Shown: positions 56,679-64,000 of the stretch, piece after piece
Position numbering within the stretch: the first letter of the stretch is position 1
Layout of the letters: every line of letters starts with the position of its first letter
Origin: Emticicia agri
GTDB lineage: Bacteria > Bacteroidota > Bacteroidia > Cytophagales > Spirosomataceae
Reading direction: 5' to 3'
Assembly (NCBI RefSeq): GCF_004168285.1
Contig: NZ_SEWF01000016.1
Coordinates: 1-64,000, forward strand
Length of the DNA stretch: 64,000 nucleotides
Position numbers and translations under genes: made by a program
Notes under the pieces: model-generated
Databases searched by the model: none
What the model was told of the DNA's origin: nothing
The model's input: the letters and a program-made list of their open reading frames with translations, nothing else

Positions 56679-57746
56679 ATGAACATCAGGCAAGACATAC
56701 TATTTTTTTTTAGTGGGTTAGGTGTTTTTAACAGTCTGCTTTTAGCTGCTTATTTTTTGTTTTTCAAGAAAACCAGGACTTTTACCGCATTATTATTAGG
56801 TTTATTATTGTTATGCCTCAGTATCAGGGTCGGTAAATCAGTATTTCTGATTTTCAAGCCCGATTTAGCCAAAACTTATTTACAAATCGGCTTATCTGCC
56901 TGTTTCTTCATTGGACCCACGCTCTTTTACCTCATTAAATCTATCCGTGAGCATATTGTTAAAATTCCTAAGTACTGGAAACTGAATTTTGCCCTTCATC
57001 TTGCCATCATTGTTCCGATAGGCGTTTTATTTACGTATGAGGAATATCCGGCCTTATGGGGTCAATTTATCAGGTTCATTTACCTACAATGGTTTGTTTA
57101 TACAGTTGCGGCAGGTATTAAAATGAAAGAAGTATTTATAAAGCTTTTCAATAAAGAAGAAAAGTTAAATCTACCCGAACAGTTTCAGCTATTACTTTTC
57201 ACAGGCAACACTATTATCTTTATCAGCTATTTTCTCTCTCTTACTAATATTCCTGGATTTTTTTACATAATTGGCCCACTCTCATTTACCTTTATTCTAT
57301 ATATCAGCATCCTGTTCTTATTGAAAAAAGAAAAAATGGACATGCAGATATTCAGCCCTCAGGACAAATATGCCAATAAAAAAATCGGAGATGAACAGGC
57401 TACTGCATTGGTGCAGAAATTAGAGCAACTATTACAAACACAGGAACTCTACAAAGACCCTGACCTCAAATTGAATGATTTATCGAAAAGAATTAATATT
57501 TCGGGGCATCAGCTATCACAATTATTGAATTATAATTTAGGCAAAAGTTTTTCAACCTACATCAACGAGTACCGCATTAACGAAGCCTGCAAAATGATTA
57601 TTGAGCAGCCAAATCTTACCTTAGAAGCCATCGGTTATGAGGTAGGGTTTAACTCTAAATCTACTTTTTATACAACTTTCAAAAAACTCAGATATACAAC
57701 GCCGATGCTTTACAAAGAAAAGGCCGAAAAAAGCATCACTTCATAA
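56679..57746 (+). CDS. Membrane-anchored AraC-type transcriptional regulator
   Basis: 355 residues. The N-terminal 230 residues contain about seven membrane helices. The C-terminal 110 residues are an AraC helix-turn-helix domain: LNDLSKRINISGHQLSQLLN, then INEYRINEACKMIIEQPNLT and the EAIGYEVGFNSKSTFYTTFK signature. Such proteins sense something at the membrane and act on DNA directly. The outer-membrane barrel gene 146 bases downstream is the most likely target. Confidence 0.9.
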   Translation: MNIRQDILFFFSGLGVFNSLLLAAYFLFFKKTRTFTALLLGLLLLCLSIRVGKSVFLIFKPDLAKTYLQIGLSACFFIGPTLFYLIKSIREHIVKIPKYWKLNFALHLAIIVPIGVLFTYEEYPALWGQFIRFIYLQWFVYTVAAGIKMKEVFIKLFNKEEKLNLPEQFQLLLFTGNTIIFISYFLSLTNIPGFFYIIGPLSFTFILYISILFLLKKEKMDMQIFSPQDKYANKKIGDEQATALVQKLEQLLQTQELYKDPDLKLNDLSKRINISGHQLSQLLNYNLGKSFSTYINEYRINEACKMIIEQPNLTLEAIGYEVGFNSKSTFYTTFKKLRYTTPMLYKEKAEKSITS

Positions 57747-57790
57747 CTTACTAAATATCAACTCATTACAGCCAGCTAAAAATTTATACG

Positions 57791-57836
57791 AGTTCGGTTT
57801 TATAATTCCGTACTCCTGAATCATAAACTCCGAACT
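57791..57836. repeat. Inverted repeat upstream of the outer-membrane gene
   Basis: AGTTCGG (57791-57797) and CCGAACT (57830-57836) with a 32-base spacer, in the gap between the AraC regulator and the barrel gene. It could be an operator for that regulator. Confidence 0.35.
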
Positions 57837-57892
57837 ACGCTTCTTTCTTCAAAAATTACATTTGACATGTTATTTGTTTAAATGTATATCTC

Positions 57893-60286
57893 ATGTCTAA
57901 ATTATCGCTTGCCACTATTCTATTTTTTCTTGTTTATTCAGTTTCATTTGGCCAGAGTACTATTTCCGGGAAAGTCATTGACAATGTATCAAAACAAGGC
58001 ATTCCTTTTGTAAATGTTTCTTTGCTTGCTGCAAAAGACTCAGCCTTAGTGAAAGGAAGTACTACCGATTCAACAGGTATTTTCCGACTATTAGCTGTGT
58101 CTGAAGGTAGTTACCTCTTACTCTTTTCTTCTGTTGAGTATCAAAAACACTATCAGACTATCGTAATAGACAAGTCTGCTTCATCTGCTTTACAATTAAA
58201 TGAGATTGTATTAACAACCGATAATCAGGTGTTGAATGAAGTAAATGTAAGGGCAGATAAAATACAGCTACAACAGGCTGACGAAAAACTGATTGTAAAT
58301 ATAGCCGATAATAAACTCTTTCATACTTCAACCAATGGTTTTGATATATTGAAGAAAATGCCCGGTATCCAAATTAATAACGATGGTAGCCTTTCAATGT
58401 CTGGGGGGATAGTTCCTACCATTTTTATAGATGGCAAACCTATGCCTATGAGTGTAGAGCAGCTACGAAACTACCTGAATAGCCTTACCCCCGAAATGGT
58501 TGCTTCTATTGAAATTATCGCCAATCCATCAGGCAAATATGATGCCGAATACAAGGCTATTATCGATATCAGGCTACAACGTGATAAAGCATTAGGCTGG
58601 GTAGGCAACTATGTGGGTAATCTGCAACAAGGGGTATATACTTATAATAACAATAACCTGACCCTAAACTATAACACCCCCAAGATAGCTTATACTGCCA
58701 GAATAGGTTATCAGACGGGTGCTACAGTTTATCGTTACCGGGCATTGCAACATCAGGCCAATACCAATATTATGCGAACAGACACCTGGCAGAAGACCAT
58801 GCACGATAACCTCAATCTTCAGTTTGAGGCCGATTATCACCTGAAAAAGAATCATAATCTTGGCCTGATACTGCGCACAACTCAATTGAATAGAAAGGCC
58901 TGGGCTGATAATACCCTACATTTCACCAATTCAACCGATGAAATGGTGTTGTCGAATATCCATAGTATCAACAATTATAAACCAACGCAAGCCAATTATG
59001 GTGTCAATCTAAGTTATGATGCCCGTATGGGTAAAAATGAATTACATGTATTAGGCATTCTTTCGCAGGTAAATAATGCAAGAACAGAAGATATTCAGAA
59101 TACCCAGACGCTTAACGGAAATTTGCTGAATTACTGGAAAACTGATTTAGTCAACAATATTTCTATCCGTTCTGTTCAGACAGATTTTATCAGTAATATA
59201 GGCAAAGGTCGTTTAGAGGTCGGAGCCAAGTTTGCCTCCATTGCCACTAAAAACGCCCTTAGATATGATACCCTTACTAAAGATAACATATTTGTACTTG
59301 ACCTGAGCCGAAGCAACAATTTTCATTATGATGAATACATCTCCGCAGCTTATCTGATATATGGGCATAAATGGGGTAAACTCAGCTATAAGATAGGCTT
59401 ACGGGCAGAGCATACCCATAGCATTGCCAACGCCATTACGAGCAAGCAAATCACAGAACGGCAGTATTTGAGATGGCTGCCAAGTATCAACTTGTCTTAT
59501 CCTTTAGCTCATGAGCAACAAATTACAGCGGCTTATACCCATCGCATGACACGCCCTACTTTTGACGCATTAAATCCCTTTAGATTCTATTTGAGTCCTT
59601 TGAATTACTGGATTGGGAATCCTTATTTACTGCCTTCTACTACCAAACAAATAAGCATTACTTACACAAAAAAGAACTTCTATACTTTGCTGAATATAGG
59701 CCGGGAAGTTGACCCGATGGCTCGTTACCCTGAGTATAATCGGGTTACGAATGTCTTAGAATATTTAGGTACCAATCTACCTTATAATGATTTTGCTACG
59801 CTCGAAACTAACTGGTCTGTTAGCGTAAAAAAATGGTGGCGTATGACTCATAATCTGGGCTTGTATTATAGAATGGAACAAACACCTTATCATGGAGTAG
59901 TGTATGAAATTCCGATTACAAACTTTATGATTAATGGTAGTCAGATTTTTACACTTGCTAAAGATTTTACGTTTGATATTTACTATTACTATGTCTCAAA
60001 AAGAGGGAATGGACTCTATATTTTTAAACCTATTTACTACGTAGATTTAGGTTTACAGAAAACGTGGCTAAAAGGCAAACTGAATACCAGACTGAATTTT
60101 TATGACATCTTTAATAACAACTACCTTCAGTTGATTTTCAGAGAAAAAAGTATCATCGACAATGAGTTTTCACACTGGGGGGGTAATCAGCGTGTAGTTT
60201 TTTCACTCACCTATAATTTCGGAAAATCAGGCTATAAAATCAGACAAAACACCCGAAATGAAGAAGAAAGTCGGGTTGGGAATTAA
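57893..60286 (+). CDS. TonB-receptor-like outer-membrane beta-barrel protein
   Basis: 797 residues. Signal peptide about 1-20, then a carboxypeptidase-regulatory-like domain (about 23-100, SGKVIDNVSKQGIPFVNVSL), a plug-like region (about 115-225, GFDILKKMPGIQINNDGSLS) and an OMP_b-brl_3-type barrel to the C-terminus. It would take up or bind a substrate at the surface. No SusD partner is nearby, so a carbohydrate role is not supported. Preceded by the membrane AraC regulator. Confidence 0.9.
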   Translation: MSKLSLATILFFLVYSVSFGQSTISGKVIDNVSKQGIPFVNVSLLAAKDSALVKGSTTDSTGIFRLLAVSEGSYLLLFSSVEYQKHYQTIVIDKSASSALQLNEIVLTTDNQVLNEVNVRADKIQLQQADEKLIVNIADNKLFHTSTNGFDILKKMPGIQINNDGSLSMSGGIVPTIFIDGKPMPMSVEQLRNYLNSLTPEMVASIEIIANPSGKYDAEYKAIIDIRLQRDKALGWVGNYVGNLQQGVYTYNNNNLTLNYNTPKIAYTARIGYQTGATVYRYRALQHQANTNIMRTDTWQKTMHDNLNLQFEADYHLKKNHNLGLILRTTQLNRKAWADNTLHFTNSTDEMVLSNIHSINNYKPTQANYGVNLSYDARMGKNELHVLGILSQVNNARTEDIQNTQTLNGNLLNYWKTDLVNNISIRSVQTDFISNIGKGRLEVGAKFASIATKNALRYDTLTKDNIFVLDLSRSNNFHYDEYISAAYLIYGHKWGKLSYKIGLRAEHTHSIANAITSKQITERQYLRWLPSINLSYPLAHEQQITAAYTHRMTRPTFDALNPFRFYLSPLNYWIGNPYLLPSTTKQISITYTKKNFYTLLNIGREVDPMARYPEYNRVTNVLEYLGTNLPYNDFATLETNWSVSVKKWWRMTHNLGLYYRMEQTPYHGVVYEIPITNFMINGSQIFTLAKDFTFDIYYYYVSKRGNGLYIFKPIYYVDLGLQKTWLKGKLNTRLNFYDIFNNNYLQLIFREKSIIDNEFSHWGGNQRVVFSLTYNFGKSGYKIRQNTRNEEESRVGN

Positions 60287-60297
60287 CGTTTCATTCC

Positions 60298-61182
60298 TTA
60301 TCCTTTCGCTGGCTTCAAAAACGGGTGGAGAATCACTGATAGCAATATCAGTACTCCGCCTATATAAAAACCGGTAGTCATGCGTTCTTTTTCTCCAAAG
60401 ATGAAATAAGCCAGCAGGATACCATAGATAGGCTCCATATTGATTGAAAGATTAAGCGTAAAAGCCGATATTTTCTTCAACAGCTTTACCATTTCATTGT
60501 AAGGATATACCGTGCATACCAGACCCAAAATAGCTATCCATATCCAGTCTTTAGCGCTTGGAATTAATTGAAAATGGGTATCAGGTGCGGCATAAACAAT
60601 AATAGGAATAAACACCCATGAGGCAACAAAAGCTCCTGCCATTTCGTAAAAAGTAATGGTTTGTGCCTCATATTTCTGGGCAAGCTGTGCATTCATTACC
60701 GAAAAAACAGTAGCTAAAAAAGCTGCTATAATGCCAATAATAATCCCTGTCAGGTACTGATACTCAAATTTGAATACAAAGTACATCCCTGCTACTACAA
60801 GAACGCCCAATAATACCTCAATCCAGCTGATTTTTGTTTTTTTAACGAGAGGTTCCAGAATACTTGTAAAGAAAGAAGTAACCGAAAAAGTTACCAGACT
60901 GATAGCAATGGTAGAAGCTCTTGCAGAGCCAAAGAAACACATCCAGTGCAGTGATATAATAGCACCTACGCCTAATAAAGGCAAACTTTCTCTAAACGGA
61001 ATAAGAATATGCTTCTTCTGAATTTTTGCCACGACAAACATTCCCAATGAAGCTAAAAAAGTTCGATAAAACACTACTCCCAAAGCTGAAACATCAGTAA
61101 GGCGACCCAAAATGGCCGTAAAACCTAAAATAATAACAATCAGATGCAGCTTAATATAGTCTTGCGGTGATGCTTTGGTCAT
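60298..61182 (-). CDS. EamA/DMT-family transporter
   Basis: 294 residues, ten predicted membrane helices in two EamA halves. The FYRTFLASLGMFVVA and ALGLVCTVYPY-type segments (about 33-48 and 220-232) mark the two repeats, and the second ends with the NLSINMEPIYGILLAYFIFGE motif. It probably exports metabolites or amino acids. It is convergent with the barrel gene, 11 bases apart, without an obvious terminator between them. Confidence 0.92.
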   Translation of the reverse strand: MTKASPQDYIKLHLIVIILGFTAILGRLTDVSALGVVFYRTFLASLGMFVVAKIQKKHILIPFRESLPLLGVGAIISLHWMCFFGSARASTIAISLVTFSVTSFFTSILEPLVKKTKISWIEVLLGVLVVAGMYFVFKFEYQYLTGIIIGIIAAFLATVFSVMNAQLAQKYEAQTITFYEMAGAFVASWVFIPIIVYAAPDTHFQLIPSAKDWIWIAILGLVCTVYPYNEMVKLLKKISAFTLNLSINMEPIYGILLAYFIFGEKERMTTGFYIGGVLILLSVILHPFLKPAKG

Positions 61183-61397
61183 GAGTTTAAAGTGCTTAGG
61201 GCATGGGTCAGGTAAACGATAACCAAAGGTAGTGAGATTTTGAAAAATAATACTACCAGTTGTCTTGGGTTATTTTGTAAAAGAAAAGAGATGATTGCAC
61301 CAATCATGATTTAGCTATTCTATCAGAGTCAGGAAATTGATAGAAACATTTGCATAAATTTTTATGTTTTAAGACTACAACTAATTCCTATGAAGGC

Positions 61398-62300
61398 GTG
61401 AATATTTTAATCACCGGTGGCACAGGGCTTATTGGTAAGCATCTGACACAACTTTTATTAAGTAAAGGCCATAAGGTTTCTTTGCTAAGCCGTGAAAAAG
61501 TAAATGTACCTGATGTAAAAGTCTATCTTTGGGACACTGAAAAAGGACTCATAGACGATGATGCCCTCAAAAATACTGACTATATTATTCATCTGGCAGG
61601 TGCCGGAATTGCCGATAAACGCTGGACCGACAAGCGTAAGCAGGAAATCATAGATTCACGTGTAAAACCTATTCAGTTACTGAATAAACATCTGAAAGAA
61701 CAGAAAATAAAACTGAAAGCCTTTATATCTGCCTCGGCCACAGGTTATTATGGTGGCGATACCGGAGAAGCAAGATTAGATGAAAATAGCCCCGCAGGTA
61801 ATGATTTTCTGGCAACCTGCACTAAAATCTGGGAAGAAGAAGCAGAAAAATTTACGCAGGCTGAGAGAGTAGTGAGTCTTCGCACAGGTATTGTATTAAG
61901 CGAAAAAGGAGGAGCTTTGGCTCAACTGATAAAACCTGTTAAAATGGGCATAGGTTCGCCCTTAGGTACCGGCAAACAATGGATGTCGTGGATACACATT
62001 GATGATATGTGCCAGTTATATTTACAGGCCGTTGAAGACGAAAAAATGCAGGGTGCCTACAATGCCGTAGCGCCCGACCCTGTGCGCAATGAAGAAATAA
62101 CCAGAGTGGCGGCAGGTGTCTTGAAAAAACCTTTATGGGCGCCCAATGTTCCGGCGTTTGTGTTGAAACTACTCTTTGGCGAAATGTCTGTCGTGGTTCT
62201 GGGAGGTAGTTATATAAAAAACAAAAGAGTTTCAGAAGAACTGTCGTTTTCTTATCAGTTCACTTCAATTAAAGAGGCATTGGAAGACTTGCTAAAGTAA
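61398..62300 (+). CDS. TIGR01777-family NAD-dependent epimerase
   Basis: About 300 residues from a GTG at 61398 (VNILITGGTGLIGKHLTQLL), which matches the family start. A longer frame from a TTG at 61350 is less likely. The Rossmann motif GGTGLIG, the YYGG segment in SATGYYGGD and the C-terminal GEMSVVVLGG are family hallmarks. It belongs to the SDR-like sugar-nucleotide epimerase group, but substrates are not established. Confidence 0.9.
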   Translation: MNILITGGTGLIGKHLTQLLLSKGHKVSLLSREKVNVPDVKVYLWDTEKGLIDDDALKNTDYIIHLAGAGIADKRWTDKRKQEIIDSRVKPIQLLNKHLKEQKIKLKAFISASATGYYGGDTGEARLDENSPAGNDFLATCTKIWEEEAEKFTQAERVVSLRTGIVLSEKGGALAQLIKPVKMGIGSPLGTGKQWMSWIHIDDMCQLYLQAVEDEKMQGAYNAVAPDPVRNEEITRVAAGVLKKPLWAPNVPAFVLKLLFGEMSVVVLGGSYIKNKRVSEELSFSYQFTSIKEALEDLLK

Positions 62301-62362
62301 TTTTTTCTCAGAACCGAAAGTAAAATTTATTACCTTGCGCCCAAATTTATCAATCATACACT

Positions 62363-62752
62363 ATGCCCTCTATCTTTTCAAAAATAGTAGCAGGAGACAT
62401 TCCCTCTCATAAAATTGCGGAAACAGACGATTTCCTCGCATTTCTTGATGTCTTTCCATGTGCAGTAGGTCATACATTAGTTATTCCCAAAAAAGAAATA
62501 GATTATCTTTTCGATTTAGATGACGAACTCTATACAGGCTTAATGCAGTTTGCCAAACAAATAGAACCTGCCATCAGTAAAGCCGTGCCGTGTAAACGTG
62601 TGGGTGTAGCTGTGATTGGTCTGGAAGTACCTCATGCACACGTACATCTGATACCGATGAATAGCATGAGTGATATGAATTTTAACAATAAACTGAAACT
62701 CTCGCAAGAGCAATTAGCAGAAACAGCAGCCAGAATCAAGAGTTTTTTATAA
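62363..62752 (+). CDS. HIT-family protein
   Basis: 129 residues of the histidine-triad nucleotide-binding family (HINT-like). The N-terminus SIFSKIVAGDIPSHKIAETD and the triad VPHAHVHLIP near 94-104 are diagnostic. It would hydrolyse nucleoside phosphoramidates or similar substrates. The next gene starts three bases after its stop. Confidence 0.94.
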   Translation: MPSIFSKIVAGDIPSHKIAETDDFLAFLDVFPCAVGHTLVIPKKEIDYLFDLDDELYTGLMQFAKQIEPAISKAVPCKRVGVAVIGLEVPHAHVHLIPMNSMSDMNFNNKLKLSQEQLAETAARIKSFL

Positions 62753-62755
62753 AAT

Positions 62756-63040
62756 ATGGAAATAGCTTACGCAGTCATCATCTGCCTTTTACCCCTCTTT
62801 TTATCCATCAGATGTATTTATTTGTTGAGAAAAAACCCTAAGATTTCAGGGTTTATGAAGAGCATTATTACAGCCGTTCTCTGCGGTATTATTATCGTTT
62901 CTATTAGTGTAAGTATCCATCATTTTATGACCGATGGTATAGGCGATAAAGCAAATATGAGTTTAGGAGTACTTACTACCGTGCAAGGCATTATGTCAGG
63001 AGTGGTTTTTCTGGTAACGAGGTTTTTAGATAAGGTATAA
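62756..63040 (+). CDS. Small membrane protein downstream of HIT gene
   Basis: 94 residues with three hydrophobic segments (about 3-22, 36-57, 69-90) and a basic loop between the first two. Spacing of three bases makes it part of the HIT operon. Family not recognised. Confidence 0.72.
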   Translation: MEIAYAVIICLLPLFLSIRCIYLLRKNPKISGFMKSIITAVLCGIIIVSISVSIHHFMTDGIGDKANMSLGVLTTVQGIMSGVVFLVTRFLDKV

Positions 63041-63045
63041 TCAAC

Positions 63046-63070
63046 AGAGGGGGTTTGTCATACCCCCTCT
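63046..63070. terminator. Bidirectional terminator
   Basis: An eight-base GC-rich stem (AGAGGGGG / CCCCCTCT) with a nine-base loop lies between convergent genes ending at 63040 and 63083. Confidence 0.75.
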
Positions 63071-63082
63071 ATTTCATCTTTA

Positions 63083-63715
63083 TTATCCTAAAGAATAAAT
63101 CTCCTCTATATCTTTCAGTAATTTATCAAAATCAAGTTTCAAATCTATTAAGTTTCCTGTTTTGATGTCAAATACCCAACCGTGTACAATAGGGAACCCC
63201 TTTTTCTTGTACTCCTGCTGAACACTGGCCAATTTAATTACATTGAAACATTGCTCCTGTACATTCAGTTCAATCAAACGGTTGTAGCGGTCTTCTTCCT
63301 TTTCAATGGCATTCAGTTCATCTTTATGCAATCTGTACACATCTCTGATATTTCTTAACCAAGGGTTCAGAATCCCCATATCTACCGGTTGCATAGCAGC
63401 TTTCACCCCTCCACAACCATAGTGTCCGCACACAACTACGTGCTTTACACCAAGATGGCGCACAGCATAGTTAATAACCGCCATTACGTTTAAATCTGTA
63501 GCATTCACTAAATTGGCTATGTTCCGGTGTACAAAAACCTCACCCGGGCCTGCTCCCATCAGTTCTTCGGCTGTAACACGGCTGTCGCTACAACCTATAT
63601 ACAGGTATTCAGGATTTTGCCCTTTGGCAAGTTCTTTAAAAAAGTCTTTATTTGTTCTGGTTTTTTCGGTCAACCATTGTTGATTGTTTTCGAATACTTG
63701 TTCGTACGTAGGCAT
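63083..63715 (-). CDS. can: Beta-carbonic anhydrase
   Basis: About 210 residues from ATG 63715 (MPTYEQVFENNQQWL); an in-frame ATG at 63730 is also possible. The zinc ligands are in IGCSDSR and HYGCGGV (Cys, His, Cys), with the Asp-Arg dyad in the first motif. It interconverts CO2 and bicarbonate to supply carboxylation reactions. The C-terminal GNLIDLKLDFDKLLKDIEEI is typical. Confidence 0.95.
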   Translation of the reverse strand: MPTYEQVFENNQQWLTEKTRTNKDFFKELAKGQNPEYLYIGCSDSRVTAEELMGAGPGEVFVHRNIANLVNATDLNVMAVINYAVRHLGVKHVVVCGHYGCGGVKAAMQPVDMGILNPWLRNIRDVYRLHKDELNAIEKEEDRYNRLIELNVQEQCFNVIKLASVQQEYKKKGFPIVHGWVFDIKTGNLIDLKLDFDKLLKDIEEIYSLG

Positions 63716-63812
63716 AAGTGTGAAATTCAAAAGGTTATATATTCATTAAAATCAGGTATTGCATTTAAACACTTTGTACAGGCTTCATTCAGAAAAGTAA
63801 ATTTAAAAATAA

Positions 63813-64000
63813 TCATTCTTTAATCCACGACAAAGCAGGATTAGGTTTTCCGGTTTTATAAAAATACGCAACTGCCTTCATTACATCAGCCTTACTATTA
63901 CAAAGATTTTCAGCATACTCACCCAGTTGCCCACCTACGATTAGTTCTTTTTCTTTCAGGCTGCTTTTGCTCTCATCGCATAATGAATCAAAATTTTCAT
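63813..64000 (-). CDS. Partial CDS at the window edge, unknown function
   Basis: The last 62 residues of a minus-strand protein; its start is outside the window. The frame reads ENFDSLCDESKSSLKEKELI, then GQLGEYAENLCNSKADVMKA and ends PNPALSWIKE. It looks soluble and helical. No family recognised from this fragment. Confidence 0.5.
   Translation of the reverse strand, partial: ENFDSLCDESKSSLKEKELIVGGQLGEYAENLCNSKADVMKAVAYFYKTGKPNPALSWIKE

Noticed and set aside
1-64000. CRISPR array, tRNA or rRNA genes
   Set aside because: No regularly spaced direct repeats, no cloverleaf-like segments with a TTCGANT loop in non-coding gaps, and no rRNA-like sequence were seen.

Overview
The window looks like a chromosomal segment of a free-living Bacteroidota member, most likely order Cytophagales (Spirosomataceae/Cytophagaceae-like). 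The evidence is: low GC; Bacteroidota-type promoters (a TAnnTTTG -7 element with a TTTG or TTG near -33) and few Shine-Dalgarno sequences; a type IX secretion C-terminal sorting domain; GH97, DUF4932, DUF4385, coathanger-stack and OMP_b-brl families; a CheB/CheR/PAS histidine kinase; and an L31 protein without zinc cysteines. The genus is not resolved. No rRNA, tRNA or CRISPR array was seen.

Layout. 1-1.3 kb: an IS982-family insertion sequence abuts a gene that is both truncated and frameshifted. 1.4-8.8 kb: GH97 glycosidase, a C1q-domain surface protein and a 1257-residue CheB-CheR-PAS histidine kinase. 9-12.7 kb: a methyltransferase, an AraC regulator, a GyrI-like effector-binding protein, a Nudix protein and a frameshifted lipoprotein. 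12.8-17.7 kb: a response regulator followed by a 1507-residue hybrid kinase with two kinase cores. 18-28.8 kb: an accessory stretch of lipoproteins, small membrane proteins, a Tat-exported oxidoreductase, a YciF-like protein, a secreted DinB and a DUF4932 metallopeptidase candidate. It includes several homopolymer-associated broken genes and an overlapping GNAT-like/54-aa pair. 28.8-32.9 kb: PEP mutase-like, NTF2-like, GNAT and LysR genes, a rhodanese read divergently from a strong inverted repeat, and an RlmA-like rRNA methyltransferase. 33-42 kb: a helix-hairpin-helix outer-membrane candidate, a GH13 glucan-branching-type enzyme, an AsmA-like protein and a 1039-residue T9SS substrate. 42-47 kb: a Crp/Fnr regulator, DinB, a lipoprotein, DUF4385 and class Ia ribonucleotide reductase alpha (nrdA).

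47.2-47.7 kb is the most interesting non-coding stretch. This 519-bp gap upstream of nrdA carries two exact DnaA boxes, two near matches and several inverted repeats, including a possible three-way-junction leader. 47.7-51.4 kb is housekeeping: thiamine pyrophosphokinase, a lipoprotein, then ispE, a cytochrome oxidase subunit III-like gene and recO tightly packed. 51.9-64 kb: a giant subtilase-fold protease in which Glu seems to replace the catalytic His, ribosomal protein L31, a membrane-anchored AraC regulator next to a TonB-receptor-like barrel, an EamA exporter, a TIGR01777 epimerase, a HIT protein, beta-carbonic anhydrase and a partial gene at the window edge.

How the genes work together. 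Most are single genes or two- to three-gene operons. The clearest functional groupings are the two sensor-kinase loci, the LysR/rhodanese divergent pair, the ispE-COX3-recO run and the AraC/outer-membrane pair. A recurring oddity is that short accessory genes are broken by one-base shifts, mostly in A/T runs, while the long core genes are intact. I did not identify a convincing new defence or biosynthetic system. The best leads are the nrdA upstream region, the GNAT-like/54-aa pair and the altered protease triad.
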